Assembly: GCA_050084515.1 (NCBI GenBank)
Contig: CM114272.1
Span: 992,001-1,056,000, forward strand
Direction: 5' to 3'
Source of the DNA: Blasia pusilla
Lineage: Eukaryota > Marchantiophyta > Marchantiopsida > Blasiales
Length of the DNA stretch: 64,000 nt
Of this stretch, positions 1 to 13,045 are shown one piece after another; position 1 is the first letter of the stretch, and each line of letters starts with the position of its first letter. The notes beneath the pieces are model-generated. The model made no database searches, was not told the origin of the DNA, and saw nothing but the letters and a program-made list of their open reading frames with translations. The position numbers and the translations under genes were made by a program.

Positions 1-1860
1 TTATTTAGTTGATCGGCATGTCCCTCTACGAAGTTCAGGCTATTTCTCTCCTAATTCAGGCCATTTCTATCAATTTACCGATTTTTTTATGTTCTTGAAA
101 ACATCAACGACACCAAGGATCGTCCTTGGTATTTCCGCACCCCGATTTTGGCGGCGTGAAGGGACTCAAGACCAATCTTTACTCCCTGAATTATAAATCA
201 TTGATCACCATGATCAAGGACCCTACGACCAAAAAATTGCTCCATGCGGAAGTGGTCTTAGAGCTAGCATATGAGAAATGCTTGATCTTAGTGAACCGCC
301 TAAATCTTCACTAAGATCAACACTCCTTGGCCATTTGGGAGTTTAATTAAGAAGTCCTTTAGAGTTCCTATTTCTTTATTTGTTTTGTTTTGAGGAAAAT
401 TTTGTATGAGCCTATGTTTCGAGTGCTTTTGAATTCAATTATTTTTCCTATATCATGGCATTCTTTTTCCAATCTTCTCTTGGTATCTAAAATTTTATAA
501 TTAAAACATCGTAATAAAATTTTTAATTTCTTAGTTTATTCATAATTGCAAACTCACTTTTCTATAATATATAAAAGATATGAAGTGAATATTCAACCCC
601 TAAAAATGATCACGTTGGGATTTGTCTTAATTTTCATGTCCTAATATCACATGTGAAGCAAAGAAGCTACAAATCAAGAAATTATGTGAGGAAAATTATA
701 TTCTAAAATATCGTTTAGATAAGGACTAAAGAAACCATACATTGGCTCATTGTCCCAATATTATAGGCAAAATTTTTTTCAGTTTAAGGAGTATATAAGT
801 CCCTCTTTCACATGCCAAAATTAAATTTCCATCTCTTATTATTCAAACCTATTTATACATTGTCATTAAAAAGTATATAAACCATCAAGACTTATTTAAA
901 TTTTATTATTTTTTAATTCAAGGATCATTTCATTGAATTTTTCATGGAGAAATTTTTGTGATAAGGCCAATTAATCAATAACATATTTTAACATTGAAAT
1001 AAATTAGAATTACTTTTATCTTCATTTAAGAAAATTTCCTTCTTTATTTTAACTTTCACTCCTCTTCACTCTCTTTTGCCTTCATTGCCTTTTTGTCTAG
1101 AAAGAAACAAAAAACTTGTCTCCTTCACCTCTGTCATTTGGGGAAAGGAAATTCCCTTACCCCTATGCCTCCCACTTCCGAAGTAATTTTTTGGGGAAAG
1201 AAATCATTCCCACTTTCCCTACTCCAATCTCTAATCTCTTCATTAAGAAACAAAAAATAAAAAAATCTTCTCTTAACCCCTTTTTATTAAAAGTATAAAG
1301 TAGTACAAAAAGTCAAATGCTAACAAAAATATCTCGCTAAACATGCCCTTACAGGTAATAATCTTTTATTTTTAGATGTAATAGAACTACCTCGTGGAAT
1401 ACATAATTAATTATCCAAGGAAGAAGATAATAAATCTATATTATTATGGGAAACTGCATTTTTGATTTGCAAACACCTCTATGTTTGACATGTGGCAACC
1501 GGGCAGCAAGAAAATGTGTTTCCTTATACATGCAGCAAAAAAATGTTTTCCATTCTACGGGCAGCAAGGAAAAATAAATTTCCAACAAGATTAGTCTCGT
1601 GCATGACACGGGCTGCCCTCTAGTGGAATTTAATTGATAGTGTTGCACAAGTAGGATAATCTAAATACAAAGTTGCTTAATAGATCCATAGGAAATATTA
1701 CATGAGATAAGGCCCTTAAGCAACACTTAAGGGACCATAAGGCTCTTATCAAGAAAATGCCTCCAATAATTTAATGAGATTCAACTAGCTATTTCATATT
1801 TTTTATAACGGAGGCAAGATAAACGAGATAAAATATTTTTTCAAAATGTGTATTTCTCTG

Positions 1861-1862
<2 letters not shown>

Positions 1863-1915
<53 letters not shown>
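1863..1915. repeat. (AT)n microsatellite
   Basis: An uninterrupted run of AT dinucleotides, about 26 units. It is a simple repeat and probably polymorphic in length. Confidence 0.95.
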
Positions 1916-1919
<4 letters not shown>

Positions 1920-2204
1920 CTAAATTTTGATGCATTCAATATTTTTTTAAACTTTGCATTTGGTGTTTCAACGAGATTATTTCTACAAATCATTTTCTTA
2001 AGAGGGGGTTAATATGTATATCCACCACTACACAACCTACATCATTGTACACATCCACAATATAAACTATATTCATCTTCTCACAATATACAAAGATACT
2101 TAGGCATACATATATAAAAAATAATAATGTTTGCACATCCGGCCAACTCCACACAAAATTTTTGAGAAGCATTATCAAGCCCATGATTGCACAAAAAAAA
2201 GACA

Positions 2205-2486
2205 AGTTCGATCCTAGGACGGAAAAATCTGGACATGGATTGCAAGATATGGGATCCACACTTATAATTCATGATGGAAGGCAAGGCAATGGTGAGAGGG
2301 GCGATAAGGAGGGAGGGAGGGAGGAAGAAACGGGAGAATATGGAACATAAAGGCAAGTGGGGAGAATGAGAAAGAAGGGAAAGATGGAGCCCACATGAAC
2401 AAGTCCTTCCATAGGCCGTTCATAAGTCCATAGAGATGGACAAGTCCGCGGACACGAACACGGACTTTGTCCACATGTAACCTTGT
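2205..2486 (+). repeat. Fold-back dispersed repeat, copy 1
   Basis: This copy shares its order of blocks with those at 3,760-4,070 (inverted) and 12,765-13,045. The blocks are a CCTAGGACGG start, a block around ACACTTATAATTCATGATGG, a purine-rich middle, GGGCCCACAT, and an end rich in GTCCGNGGACA-like words. The two ends are imperfect inverted complements (GGACATGGA versus TCCATGTCC type), as in a small non-autonomous DNA transposon. It encodes no protein. I infer a MITE-like element, but target duplications were not resolved. Confidence 0.6.
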
Positions 2487-3759
2487 TCAAGCGACTTCTA
2501 GCTACCATATGTTGTGAGGGAATTGGAATTCCAACGTTCTAGCTCCCACAAAATTATAGTGCGAGTCATGATTCCAAGCCTTAGGCTTAAGATGAGAAAT
2601 CCAAAAGATGATTCTTGAGCTCTCTCCCTACCTTACATACCTTTAGGAAGTATCCATGGATGCCCCCCCTATGGAAGATAGTGAAAAATTGCTCATCTAT
2701 GATTCTATGCACATAGATCATTTAACCGGAAATAGAAAATTAGGGAATCAATACAAAAACTTGAGACCAAAAAAATAGCACTTCAGGAAACCTCATCCAA
2801 AGATCTAGTAGAACTTATTGGTAATTCCCTCTATGATTAACACAATGGAGCTTTGACCGATTGGTAACCATTAACTAACTATAGTATGCTAGGGATGTTA
2901 AACAATTTTAGGGGGAAAAGGGGATTGGATATATCATTTTAATTTTATGTTGCACAAAGTCGTCTACTAGTTTATAAATCATTGTAACAATTCACCTTTC
3001 AGTTTAAATGTATTTAGATTTTACATGCTATCTTAGATTATTTTGTTGTCTTTACTAATTTTGACTCAATTCCCACATCATAAAGTTGAAATTTAATTTC
3101 CCTCATGTACTTGGAATTTACTCGTTTGTGCTCTTCATTTTCCAAACATGCATAGTCATCCTTAGAATAGGATGTAGTATTTGTCGGCTTATCAAGGATT
3201 GTGAGGCTAAAAGTGTTCATGAGTTGTTTAAATGGCTAGAAGACAATGGATACATTTCTAAGTACGGAGAAACCATATCCTCTTGTGACTATTAAAGATC
3301 TGAAAGGAAATGGTACAGGTGGCACCAATTGAAAATCTAGAGAGGAGACACAAGAATCATGCTATATAGGGATGTGCAACAACCACGCAAGTTGCATCTT
3401 CGAACATTGAATCTCTAAAATTGATGCATCTACACGCCCCTAGCCACGGTCATATGTGGCAATGCCAAAAATTGTAGAGGGAAGACTATATTCTTGCAAA
3501 TATTATTCATATAGAAGTAGAGTTAGTAATGAAAATCATCAACAACGAGTAGTTATCTTAAAGAATACTGAGTTCGAGGGAATCATTGGGGAACCTTTCA
3601 AAAAAAACTTAAAGTAATACACATACAAATATTTTCTGAAAATTTTCATGGGAAACGGCCTCCCAAATAGGTTTATGGAAATATTATATCAAAAATACCC
3701 TCCAATGGATTTCCATAATTAACCTCCTAATTAACCCTCCCTTTGGGCCTTATGACCAA

Positions 3760-4070
3760 GGTTGCATGTGAACAAAGTCCGTGTCCGTGGACATGTCCAT
3801 GTCCGTGGACTTATGTCCGAGCTATGGAAGGATTTGTCCATATGGGCCCCACCTTTCCTTGATTTCTGCTTCCCCTTACTTGCCTTCATGTTCCATACTC
3901 TCCCATTCATTCCCATTCCCTTCACCTCAACTCCCTCCTCCCTCCATTCATCGGTGCATTGTCTTCCATCATGGACTATAATTATGGGTCCCACATCTTA
4001 GAACCCATATTTGTGGACATATCCGTCCATGTCTGTCATGAGAAAAGATTTGTCCGTTTTTGTGTAATCA
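3760..4070 (-). repeat. Fold-back dispersed repeat, copy 2 (inverted)
   Basis: The reverse complement matches the copies at 2,205 and 12,765, including the GGGCCC block and the terminal GTCCATGTCCGTGGAC-like words. Copies 1 and 2 lie about 1.3 kb apart in opposite orientation. Confidence 0.6.
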
Positions 4071-4274
4071 TCTTATGACCCTCTTATTACCATACTTTTT
4101 CATTATATCTCCTTCTCTAGCTCCAAACCAAGTTGGAATAATATAAAAATTGGTGGGATCTCTCTTCGAAAGAAAAATTAAAATTCTCTATAAACCTATA
4201 AATTCCACTACCACAACCAACCCAGCAGAAAAATAAATCCCTCTTTGAACCCCTCTAACCTGTACGGTGACTAG

Positions 4275-5010
4275 AAGGGAGTAATTCTCTTCGCCGCTGC
4301 GGCTTCAAAGGAACGACGCGACGCGACGCGACGACATTTAAAATAACAGGAGGGATTCTCTGTGTGTAGTCTTGTGCCCCATTTCTAGACAACATTTAAT
4401 AGTACGGATTGATTCTCTTCGCTGCTGCGGCTCCCGAGGAACGACGCGATGTGTAGCTAGTCCACATGCCCCATTTCTAGACGACATTCAAAAGGAGGGA
4501 TTTTCTGCGTTTTGGCTACAGAGGAACCACACGATGTGTAGTAGTAGAACTTGTGCCCCGTTTCTAGACGACATTTAGAAGAAGGGACTGATTCTCTTCG
4601 CTGCTGCGGCTCCAGAGGAACGACGCGATGTCTATCCAGTCCACGACTCCACATGCCCCATTTCGAGACGACATTTAAAAGAAGGGATAGATGCTCTTCG
4701 CTGCTGCGGCTCCAGAGGAACGACGCGATGGATATCTAGTCCACATGCCCGATTTCTAGACGACATTTAAAAGGAGGGACTCTCTGCGTTTTGGATACAG
4801 AGGAACCACGCGATATCGAGTCCATATGACCCACCTCTCGACGGCATTTAAAGGAGGGATTCTCTGCGCTGCGGCTACAGAGAAACAACGCGATGTTGAG
4901 TTCATATGCCCCACCTCTGGAGTCTGGACCATATCGACGACTTTAAAAAGAAGGAATTCTCTGCGATGCGGCTCCAGACTCCAGAGGTACGACGCGATGT
5001 CCGGTGACTC
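4275..5010 (+). repeat. Degenerate tandem array, unit about 80-100 bp
   Basis: Eight or nine units follow each other. Each contains GATTCTCTTCGCTGCTGCGG, then AGAGGAACGACGCGATG, then CACATGCCCCATTTCTAGA, then CGACATTTAAAAGGAGGGA. Unit starts lie near 4,285, 4,350, 4,411, 4,500, 4,590, 4,690, 4,780, 4,858 and 4,956. Two sub-variants recur: 'CTTCGCTGCTGCGG' and 'CTGCGTTTTGG'. Long frames through the array are a product of the repeat and are not called as genes. Confidence 0.85.
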
Positions 5011-5699
5011 CAGTTCCGCAGGAAAACGAGAGGCTATGGAGTCCTCGGGACCAGCACGCATAGAATCCGCCGTGCGAAGCGGAATATGGCGAGAAAGAAA
5101 GAAAGGAAAGGAGCGCACGCAAACAGTCCATAATTCAACGCGACTGTCAGCGCGTAGCGCGTCGCAGAGTCACTCGCAGAGGACAACAGTAGTAATCTAT
5201 GAATAGCGTCCGAAATCTCGCACTCTCCCGCACCGCTCTGGATCGGAATTGATGAGAGGAGTCGTTTATAGCTTGCGAGGGTTTGGAGTTCGGATAAGGT
5301 GACTTTTTCGGCCCAGCCCCCGACAAACAATGTGCCCTAATCTCGTAAAACTCGAATAAAAGGGGTTGTTTTCCCGATGTGGGCCTGAGGTCCGCGACTC
5401 CGCATTCCGTCCGTACATTCCGTCTGTGTGGACGGTATTGGCGCGGGCTGGGGACGGGGCGTCTCAAACTGCCTGTGCGGGTGGATCCGCCACGCACAGG
5501 CAGACCCGTGAGGAAAGCGGCGGCCGTGGAGTTTACGGCCGAGGAGTTTTAGGACAAGTTTTATGGGACAGTTGATTCTAAACCCGGTCCCATCGGTATT
5601 AAAGTCCTGGTGGCATCGTAGATTGTTAGAATCTAAGGGTCTATGATTAACCACCCTAATGGGATCCTTGACATGACTAGTGGTAGAATCTAAGAGTAC
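5011..5699. other. GC-richer spacer, no gene recognised
   Basis: Frames on both strands overlap here without any recognisable domain. The last part (5,600-5,700) resembles 9,540-9,640 and belongs to the repeat at the 3' end of the neighbouring LINE-type element. Confidence 0.4.
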
Positions 5700-8600
5700 A
5701 TGATTAACCACCCTAAAGGCCACAACACGACCAGAAAAGGAAGAAGGGGGCATTCCCCCCCCTAACGACGAAACTCACCAACAGCAGAGACAATATCAGC
5801 AACAACAAGAGAGCTATGACTACTACTAAGTGGGCCTCTAGCGCCGGCGTCTCCCACAGCCTGAGCCCGCCGCAAAATCCCATTAGCCTGGGCACGCCGC
5901 AACGCTATGGAGACCGCCGCCTACAATCAGAATCGCAGTAGCTAAGGACAACCCATTTCTCGAGTGGAGATGATGGGCGCGATCCATAAGGAACGAAGTC
6001 GAACCTCTCCCCATAGCCCCATACATCTCTATGGCCGTGGGGATGAAGATGTGTCCTCGTGTAGTCGAGTAGATATGTGTCTTCTTCGCCCCGCCGCCGC
6101 CGCCGCTCCTTGTAGCATTCGCCCTTGGGCCACCACTTGGGCTCTGACCGCCTCCCGCGAGGATCTGTGACTACCACGTCCGCCACAACCACCTCGGCCT
6201 CACGTGTCATGTAGAGATCGGCACGAATGAGGGAATCCCGCATGGAGTAGTGCCTCTCTCTCGCACATGGAAGCCACTCTCCCGAGCAATACGAACATGA
6301 TATCCCGCGACCGCATCGTGAGTGGCTATCCTCTCACCCCAATCGACAGGCGTGCCAAATGCACACCAAGTGGATCAGGCTCGGCGACACTCGCGAGTGT
6401 GTCGAACCAACCACCGATGGTTGGGGAGGCCAAAGCGGAACCGCATCGCATTTGTGGTATAGGTAAGTGGTGCGACACGGAAAGCTGGAGAAGGGGCGCG
6501 CCCCTACCCATGAGCCTGCCCCCTTTCCGAGCAAGAGCGAACACGGGCCCTAACCTCCATGGGGATATTCCCGCCGGACATAGTGCCTCTAAAATCGCCT
6601 CAAAGTGGGCTTCCATCAAGGAAGATTGGAGCCCAGATCGACCGGAGGTAACTAAGGAGGAAAAGTGGGGAGAACGGCTCTGGCCTCAACTCAAGGGAAT
6701 CTCTACAAGCCGTGAGTGAAGACCTGAAGTGGGAAAGAGCCATCCTCGACCCAGGGAGAGACGAGTGTAGAAGGAGCGGTCTATCTCTAACCAAAAATCG
6801 GGAGCAAAGGAGGGGTGCCACTATGGCCCAACTCCCTAAAAAAGCGGAGGGCGCCACTAACTCGGTCGAGAGAAGACCTACTCCACCAAAAGAAATCGGC
6901 CAAGAGGCCTGTCTACGAGCTAACTCCCCCATGGGGCACTCTAAGGAGCCGGGTCCTAGAAGATCCCCAAACACCTGCATGAGCTTCCTATCAAAGGATC
7001 TATATAGGGAAGAAAGGTGACTAGATGTCCAAACAGTTCTAGTGAGGTAACCAGGTCTACGAGCAAAACAAGAAGAGAGAATGCCGAAGGCGACTTGAGG
7101 GTCACCAATCCTCGTAAGATCATCAACGTGGAGAAGATCCTCGGTAAGAGCCGCTGCCACGAAAGTCGATACAAAGTCCTGGCTCCCGAGTGGTACTCCC
7201 AAGACTCGAAGCCCTCCGACAGGTCGCAAGAAGCCGTCGGGTAAATGTAGATCATCACGTAGGCCTAATGGAGACCAAGCCTTGCACTTCCCCACCTTCA
7301 CCGCCAGGCCGACACGTGCCAACTGTGCTGAAAAGTGCTCGAATGCAGGGACAACCAGATCTCGGGACCAACAATATGAGTATCATCTGCCAGCGAAGGG
7401 AACATGCAACCCGGGAAAGCCTCCACCGTAGAAAGAACCGCTCGGTAATGAGCCACAGCAAACAACGCGCCACCCAGAGGGTCACCCTGACGAGTCCCGG
7501 TAGCAGACTCCAAGACCGTGACCTCCTCCTCGAATCGACCATGGTGGAAATAGAGGGCCGAAGGGGCCCCATAAAAAGCCTGCACAAAGGGAATGAGGCT
7601 CGCCATGGGGCCACCGCGTCCCCTCAACTCGTGAATATAGTAGCCCGAGATCTGAGTTGAAGGCGTTCTCCACGCCCACTTGGAGAACCACCCACTGGAT
7701 GTACATCTAGACAAGCCCTCAAACCTAAGGCAACCGTCTCACATCCGGTGGCGTGGCAACTCCAAATCGGTGCGGACTCGGATGTGATCGAAAGCCTCAC
7801 GGAATTGCAAAGCGAGAGTACGACTCACCAACCGCAAGAGCACCTCACCTATGGCAATCGGACGGATACCACCACCCCCCTTTGACAACGCCAAAAGTCG
7901 CCCCGCCCCTAATACTTGGGCCACTGCTGTTGGCACTCTCCCCTGAGCTAGGTGAGAGGCAACCTGAAGCAACTCGGAGAAGCCGCTAGCGGTGTCCTCG
8001 GAAGGAAAGCAATCACGAAGGTGTTCGTACATCATACCAGACAAACCTCCGGCCGCAATCCTCGGAGAACGTCCGAGTGCCCGTGCAAAGAGGGACGGGT
8101 CAAGGCATATAGCCGTGTCAGGGTGGAAGTCACGTGCAAAAGCTGGAATGTCAACCGATGGACGAGGATGTAGCCTCCGGAGGGCATCGATGGTAACAGC
8201 TGAAGCAGGAGCCATGTCCATCGGGCGAAGAGCACGTGCGGCTACCGTGAGTACTCACAGGCTCGCCTGATGTCCTACATCGCCGCAACCTGGCTGCTCC
8301 AGGATCGTCCTGGCCGGGAAACCAGGTGAACTACTTCCTCTGGCGAATGCCACAAACTCACTCTGCAGAGACTCCCAATCACCTCCTCGAAAGCGTCTCA
8401 GACGTGCTATAACCTCTCTATGACCGGCCTTCCCTCCCCGAGTGTAACGAAGACACCATCGTGGAAGGAGAAGTAGTAGGTACCACGAGAGCTCATCCAT
8501 AGGATCAAGGGCGATCCTAGCGAGGGGAAGGAGGAATGCGTGGCGGAGGTCGTCCCGAATAGCATGGGGATCCTATGAAACAACCTCGGCAGGGAAAACG

Positions 8601-8720
8601 GGTCTCAAGAGACCTATAATGCTGCCCTGGTGGGACCTCAACCACTCCCATGCCTCGGGGGGGGCGATGATGGGAAGCACCGGAGAGCATCCATGGTCGG
8701 CGATAGGGTGAGGGACCACC
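5700..8720 (-). pseudogene. Decayed non-LTR reverse transcriptase
   Basis: On the minus strand a series of frames adds up to a LINE-type reverse transcriptase. At 8,221-7,739 the fingers region is visible, with a GRLLALSKGGGGIRPIAIGE-type block. At 7,706-7,482 motif A appears in one frame as VGVENAFNS, where the expected aspartate is lost. At 7,714-7,298 the next frame has motif B (QGDPLGGALF, 7,489 on) and motif C (ADD, about 7,390). The thumb and downstream region continue at 7,322-6,600, and C-terminal blocks at 6,243-5,905 and 5,895-5,713. A region upstream (8,500-8,255 and beyond) probably belongs to the same protein. The repeated change of frame means the copy is dead. Non-LTR identity follows from the motif spacing and the lack of LTRs. 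Confidence 0.75.
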
Positions 8721-9554
8721 CATCCAAATCTATCAAAGTCGGGATGTTTAGCCGCTAAGTGGTTCCGAATTCTGAACAGTGAAGAATTCGGGACAACATG
8801 GGCATTTAGTATCGACTAGACGACCCACGGGTCCCCACACGGGGAGCCAATGCGGTCGAGGCATGGATGCAACTCACCAAGAAGAGGATATGGCCCCTCC
8901 AATAAAATCGCGACAATCCCCGTCAATGATCCTGTCATCCCCATTCGAACGAGCGGTCTGGCAAACCACTCTCTTCCCGCCCACGGTAATGCTCCCTCTA
9001 ACATAAACTCTCACCTACCAACATCACCTAGGACTTCTAGTCCCAACCCCTCCCAAAAATAAACTCATGAATACGTAGAGTTGCTAAGAGTGTGAAAAGA
9101 TCATGGGCCCTTCAAGATAAAATAGATGAGAAGAAAAGTGTATGTACGGGAAGGGTAACAAATACAAACGAGAATCGAACCAAAATGAGAAGCACATACG
9201 ACAAATACGACAAACAAGAAAGGACTTGGGAAAGGAGGGGAAGGGTGGGTGAATAGAGGACGTTACCTTAGGAAATTTCTCCAAATGACAGTAAGCTAAA
9301 CCCTAATATTCACATTTGGAACCCTAATATGAACCGAATTCTAAAAAGATGAATAAAAATAAAAATACTTCACGCCATGCAGCAAGGTCCGGATCAAAAC
9401 GAAGCTCTCGTCACGCTCTCTGTTTTGACATGTAGCACGTCTCTTTTCGTCCCCTACGCCCTTCGTCCTTCCTCCCGCCGTCCCAATCCATGCCTCTCGC
9501 CGTCCCCGCCCAAAATCGCTGCTCCTTTCCATTCCGCGTATTGATAAAATAAGG
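8721..9554. other. Spacer, no gene recognised
   Basis: No domain is visible. The proximal part may be further 5' sequence of the non-LTR element on the minus strand, but I cannot support a boundary. Confidence 0.35.
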
Positions 9555-10035
9555 ATCCCTTCACCACCCTAAAGGGATCCTTGACATGGCTTGTGTTAGA
9601 ATCTAAGAGTACATGATTGACCACCCAAATGGGATCCTTGGCATGGCTTGCACCACCAAAAAGAAAGACTACTATTCCTTACAAGGGAATATTCGACAAA
9701 AAGAAATGCACGAACAGAGGAAGAGAAAGAACAAGAGGCCTCAATAAAAAGCGGGTGATGGAAAACCCATCTAGAATACAAGGGGGGAGGGGGGGACTCA
9801 AAGAGTCGAGTACGTGAAGGCCACAACCGGCCCAAAAAAGGGGGCACCCCCCTATGGGCTAAACTCACCAACATCAGAGACAATATCAGCAACAACACTT
9901 AGAGAGATGTGACTACCACTAAGTGGGCTTCTAGCGTCGACGTCTCCCATACCCTAAGCTCATCGCAAAAGCCCATTGGCTTGGGTAGGCTACAGAGTTA
10001 TAGAGACATGTTGCCTACAATAGAAAGAGAGGAAG
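9555..10035 (-). repeat. Second copy of the LINE 3' end
   Basis: This stretch repeats 5,590-5,950 in the same orientation. Shared words include GGGATCCTTGACATG, GAATCTAAGAGTACATGATT, AGAGACAATATCAGCAACAA and ACTAAGTGGGC. The minus-strand frame keeps the same hydrophobic block (LLLILSLMLVS) seen at 5,713-5,895. Because non-LTR elements often integrate 5'-truncated, this is best read as a truncated second insertion of the same family. Confidence 0.65.
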
Positions 10036-12764
10036 TGGGTAATGGAGGTTCTTGTCCCCCTCCTCTTAATGGTATTCGATTACAATTGGGAGTCCACTCT
10101 CGACTCATTGACATCCTAGTTGCATGGGATATGGTCCTAAGAGGTTCCCTAAGATTTGTCTTCCCTATAAAAGGCCATAGGGGCTATCTCTACTTAATAG
10201 GCCTTCTCATCGAGTCTCATTTCAATTTTCTTCCAAACCACAATATGTCCACCCATAACTATACACGGTTCTACTAATGGATTCAAACTTAGATTATAAC
10301 TTCATCAGCCGTCCAATATCTCTTAGTTTCCAAGTGGTCTTTTGAGCCTCTAGTACTACATTTCCCGCCTTTGTCCATGCAATGCGTAAAACATCATTGG
10401 ATTTGCAAAAAATGTCGTAATCCCCTATTACTTAACATTTTCTTCTTTCATAGGGCTTCACTTCTTTTACTACGTGTAAACTTCTCTTCCCTGAAAGAAC
10501 CTTACGTTCTTAATAGTTTAGACGATTTCTTTTTGCAAGTGGGAATATTCAATTTTGACGCAATTGTTGAAACTAGTATGGCGGCTAGGAAAAGTATGGT
10601 TTTTGGATGAATGAGAATAGAGGGATTAATAAAGATAAGGTGAAAAATGTTATGAATATCTAAACAAGTATTCTTTTGAAACATAGATCTAAATGTTGAA
10701 TAGTATCTACATGTGCCTTCATTATGGATGGACAAAGGAGAAAGCTATGAAAAAAAAGGTTTATGGAGTTGGGGTGCAAAGAATTATGACTACTAGATTG
10801 GATATATTAGGGCTACTAAAGCAACATTTTCGGGTAGAGTTGATAGGAAAGGCTACTTTGAGTGGAGTGCCTATTCTATGCAATTTTGGAGTAAAAATCT
10901 TGATGACATCTATGGCACTATTTGTTGTTGGTATTTGATGTGTGTGGCTAGGTCAATTTTTTTGTTTACCCTTTTCTTTGTGTTTTGATTGGCTAGTGTG
11001 ATCTTTTCCAAGTATTATCAAAATGTATTTGATGGGGGTCCCCTTTTTTATAAAAAAATTAGGTGGTATATTTCTCTTGGTATTTTCTTCTTTCTAAATG
11101 TAATTCTTGATCCTATTATGCTATGCTTGTCGGAGCACTCATGTCTTCAAAATGCCATCATTTCAATCCCCTCTCATGTTGCAAGTGATCTTAAACTTTT
11201 TCTATATGGTTTCTTGGAATATTTGTCTCCAAGCTCATTTATTCACTTTCCTTCTCCTCTCTTGCCATATCCATTCTTGAGAATCAAATCCTTGGTTTTT
11301 TTTTCGTCATAATCCCATCATTTTGTTTCATCCACCATTTTTTTCCAACTCTTGAGGATTGGATTCTTTCTTTTTTCAAAATCAAGCCGTCTTGTTCAAC
11401 CCATAATTTTGTTTCATCTTCACTTCATTGAATTGATTTCCTAATCAAAATTCAATCATTTTGGTCTATTCACCACTTCTTCTTCGTTTTACTTTAGTTC
11501 ATTGGATTATTTGAATTTATTTATTTCTTGAAAATCCAAATATTGTGTTGATCGAAGACTTTCCCCCATATTTAGCCTATTGAGCATAATTTTTTATTTT
11601 TTCACAATCCTATCCTTCTTTTTTTCACCTTATGGTTTGCTAGGGGACTCCTAGTTTATTTCCTTGTAGCTTCCCCTCATATTTCACTTATTTGAAAAAA
11701 AGATTGGGCACATTAGTAATGAAATGAAACATTTAAGGATGGAAAATTTCTTCTATAAGAGGACAATGAATGTGGATGAAAGAGATGTGATAACCCTTCA
11801 AATAAAACAAGGGAGACTTAGAGTGCTAACAAGGTACCAACAACAAACAAGAAGTATGAGTTGATCTTATTTTGCTCCATGGCATTCTATGATGTAATGA
11901 GGCTCATAAGGATGAAAAAAAGGGGGAACATAATATTAGCCTAGAGCATCTCCACCCGACTATACAAACTTGGGCATGCCTTGAACTTTACAAATGGGAG
12001 AAGAGACAGGAGCCCCACCGGTCCCTTCAAACAGTCTTGTAAAATACCAACCCTATAAAAATGAGCCACTTACTTGAAAAATCTTAGGCTTTTTGTTGGG
12101 TTCGGTAAAGGGTTCTCCATTAAAATTATTTTTCCCCAAATTCTTGGACGAGTGAGACATGGGAAAAGGCATAGGCGCGAATGACCAAAGGGCATGTGAG
12201 AGTCATAAGGAGGCACGCCAAAGCAATGAGAAGGAGGCACATAATAGCCGTAATTAAGTTTCCAGAGAGGAAATTTAGTAGTTGCAAAAGAGCATCCCTC
12301 CCCTGTATGGTACCGGAGCCTCCTAAACCCTATATTAATTTTCCCAATACATGGCTCCGTGGTGGAGATGCCCAAAACACAACCCCTCTACTAACTGAAA
12401 TTTCTAATAACATAGTAACGAAAGAAAAACTTGACATGAATCATGTTTCTCATGGTATGGATGTCCAAATACCATGAGAAATTTATTTCTAAGAAGAAAA
12501 TTTTGTTATTACTCTTGCATATGGTTTTACATATTTTAAAAGCAAAAGCCAATAGAGTGATCTAGGATTCCCTAATTGAGTGTCCACTGCATTCATGATG
12601 GCCCCTACTAGCAGGCCATATTTAGTGTTTCTCTTTTGTTGCCATGTATCCTCGTGGCATCTGGGTGCTAAGTGGATTCAAAATGCAAATGCTATACAAC
12701 ACAAGTTATTCCCTTAAACTTCTCAACCGTAGGATGTGAATCATGGTTTTACACAAAATTGGAA
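10036..12764. other. AT-rich spacer, no gene recognised
   Basis: Several T-rich frames of up to about 100 codons occur, but none shows a motif, and their composition is that of the spacer. Confidence 0.5.
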
Positions 12765-13045
12765 AAATCCATCCCTAGGACGGACATGGATGGACAAGTT
12801 TAGATAGGATTACAAAAGGTGGGGCCCACACTTATAGTTCATGGTGGAAGGCAGGGCGGGCCGGGCAATAAGGGGGGACAGAGTAAAGGTGGGAGAAAGA
12901 AGAATGGAGAAAGTACGTATCACGAAGGTAAGTGGGGGGATGAGAAAGATAGGGCCCACATAGACAAATCCCTCTATAGGACGGACGTAAGTCCACAGAC
13001 ATGGACATATCCGCAAACACAAAATTTTTCCATATGCAACCTTGA
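12765..13045 (+). repeat. Fold-back dispersed repeat, copy 3
   Basis: Same family and orientation as 2,205-2,486. It contains CCTAGGACGGACATGGATGG near its start and GTCCACAGACATGGACATAT near its end, which pair imperfectly as terminal inverted repeats, with GGGCCCACA blocks inside. Confidence 0.6.

Larger units (their letters stand above)
1..4270. other. AT-rich gene-free stretch
   Basis: No open frame here resembles a known protein, and all frames are short and AT-biased. The stretch contains an AT microsatellite and two copies of a fold-back repeat, listed separately. The rest shows nothing I can assign. Confidence 0.6.

Noticed and set aside
4826-5206. 126-codon open frame
   Set aside because: It runs through the tandem array on the plus strand, with equally long frames on the opposite strand. 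The openness is a by-product of the repeat.
6267-7660. Plus-strand frames of 100-156 codons
   Set aside because: They are shadows of the minus-strand non-LTR reverse transcriptase, whose motifs are clear.
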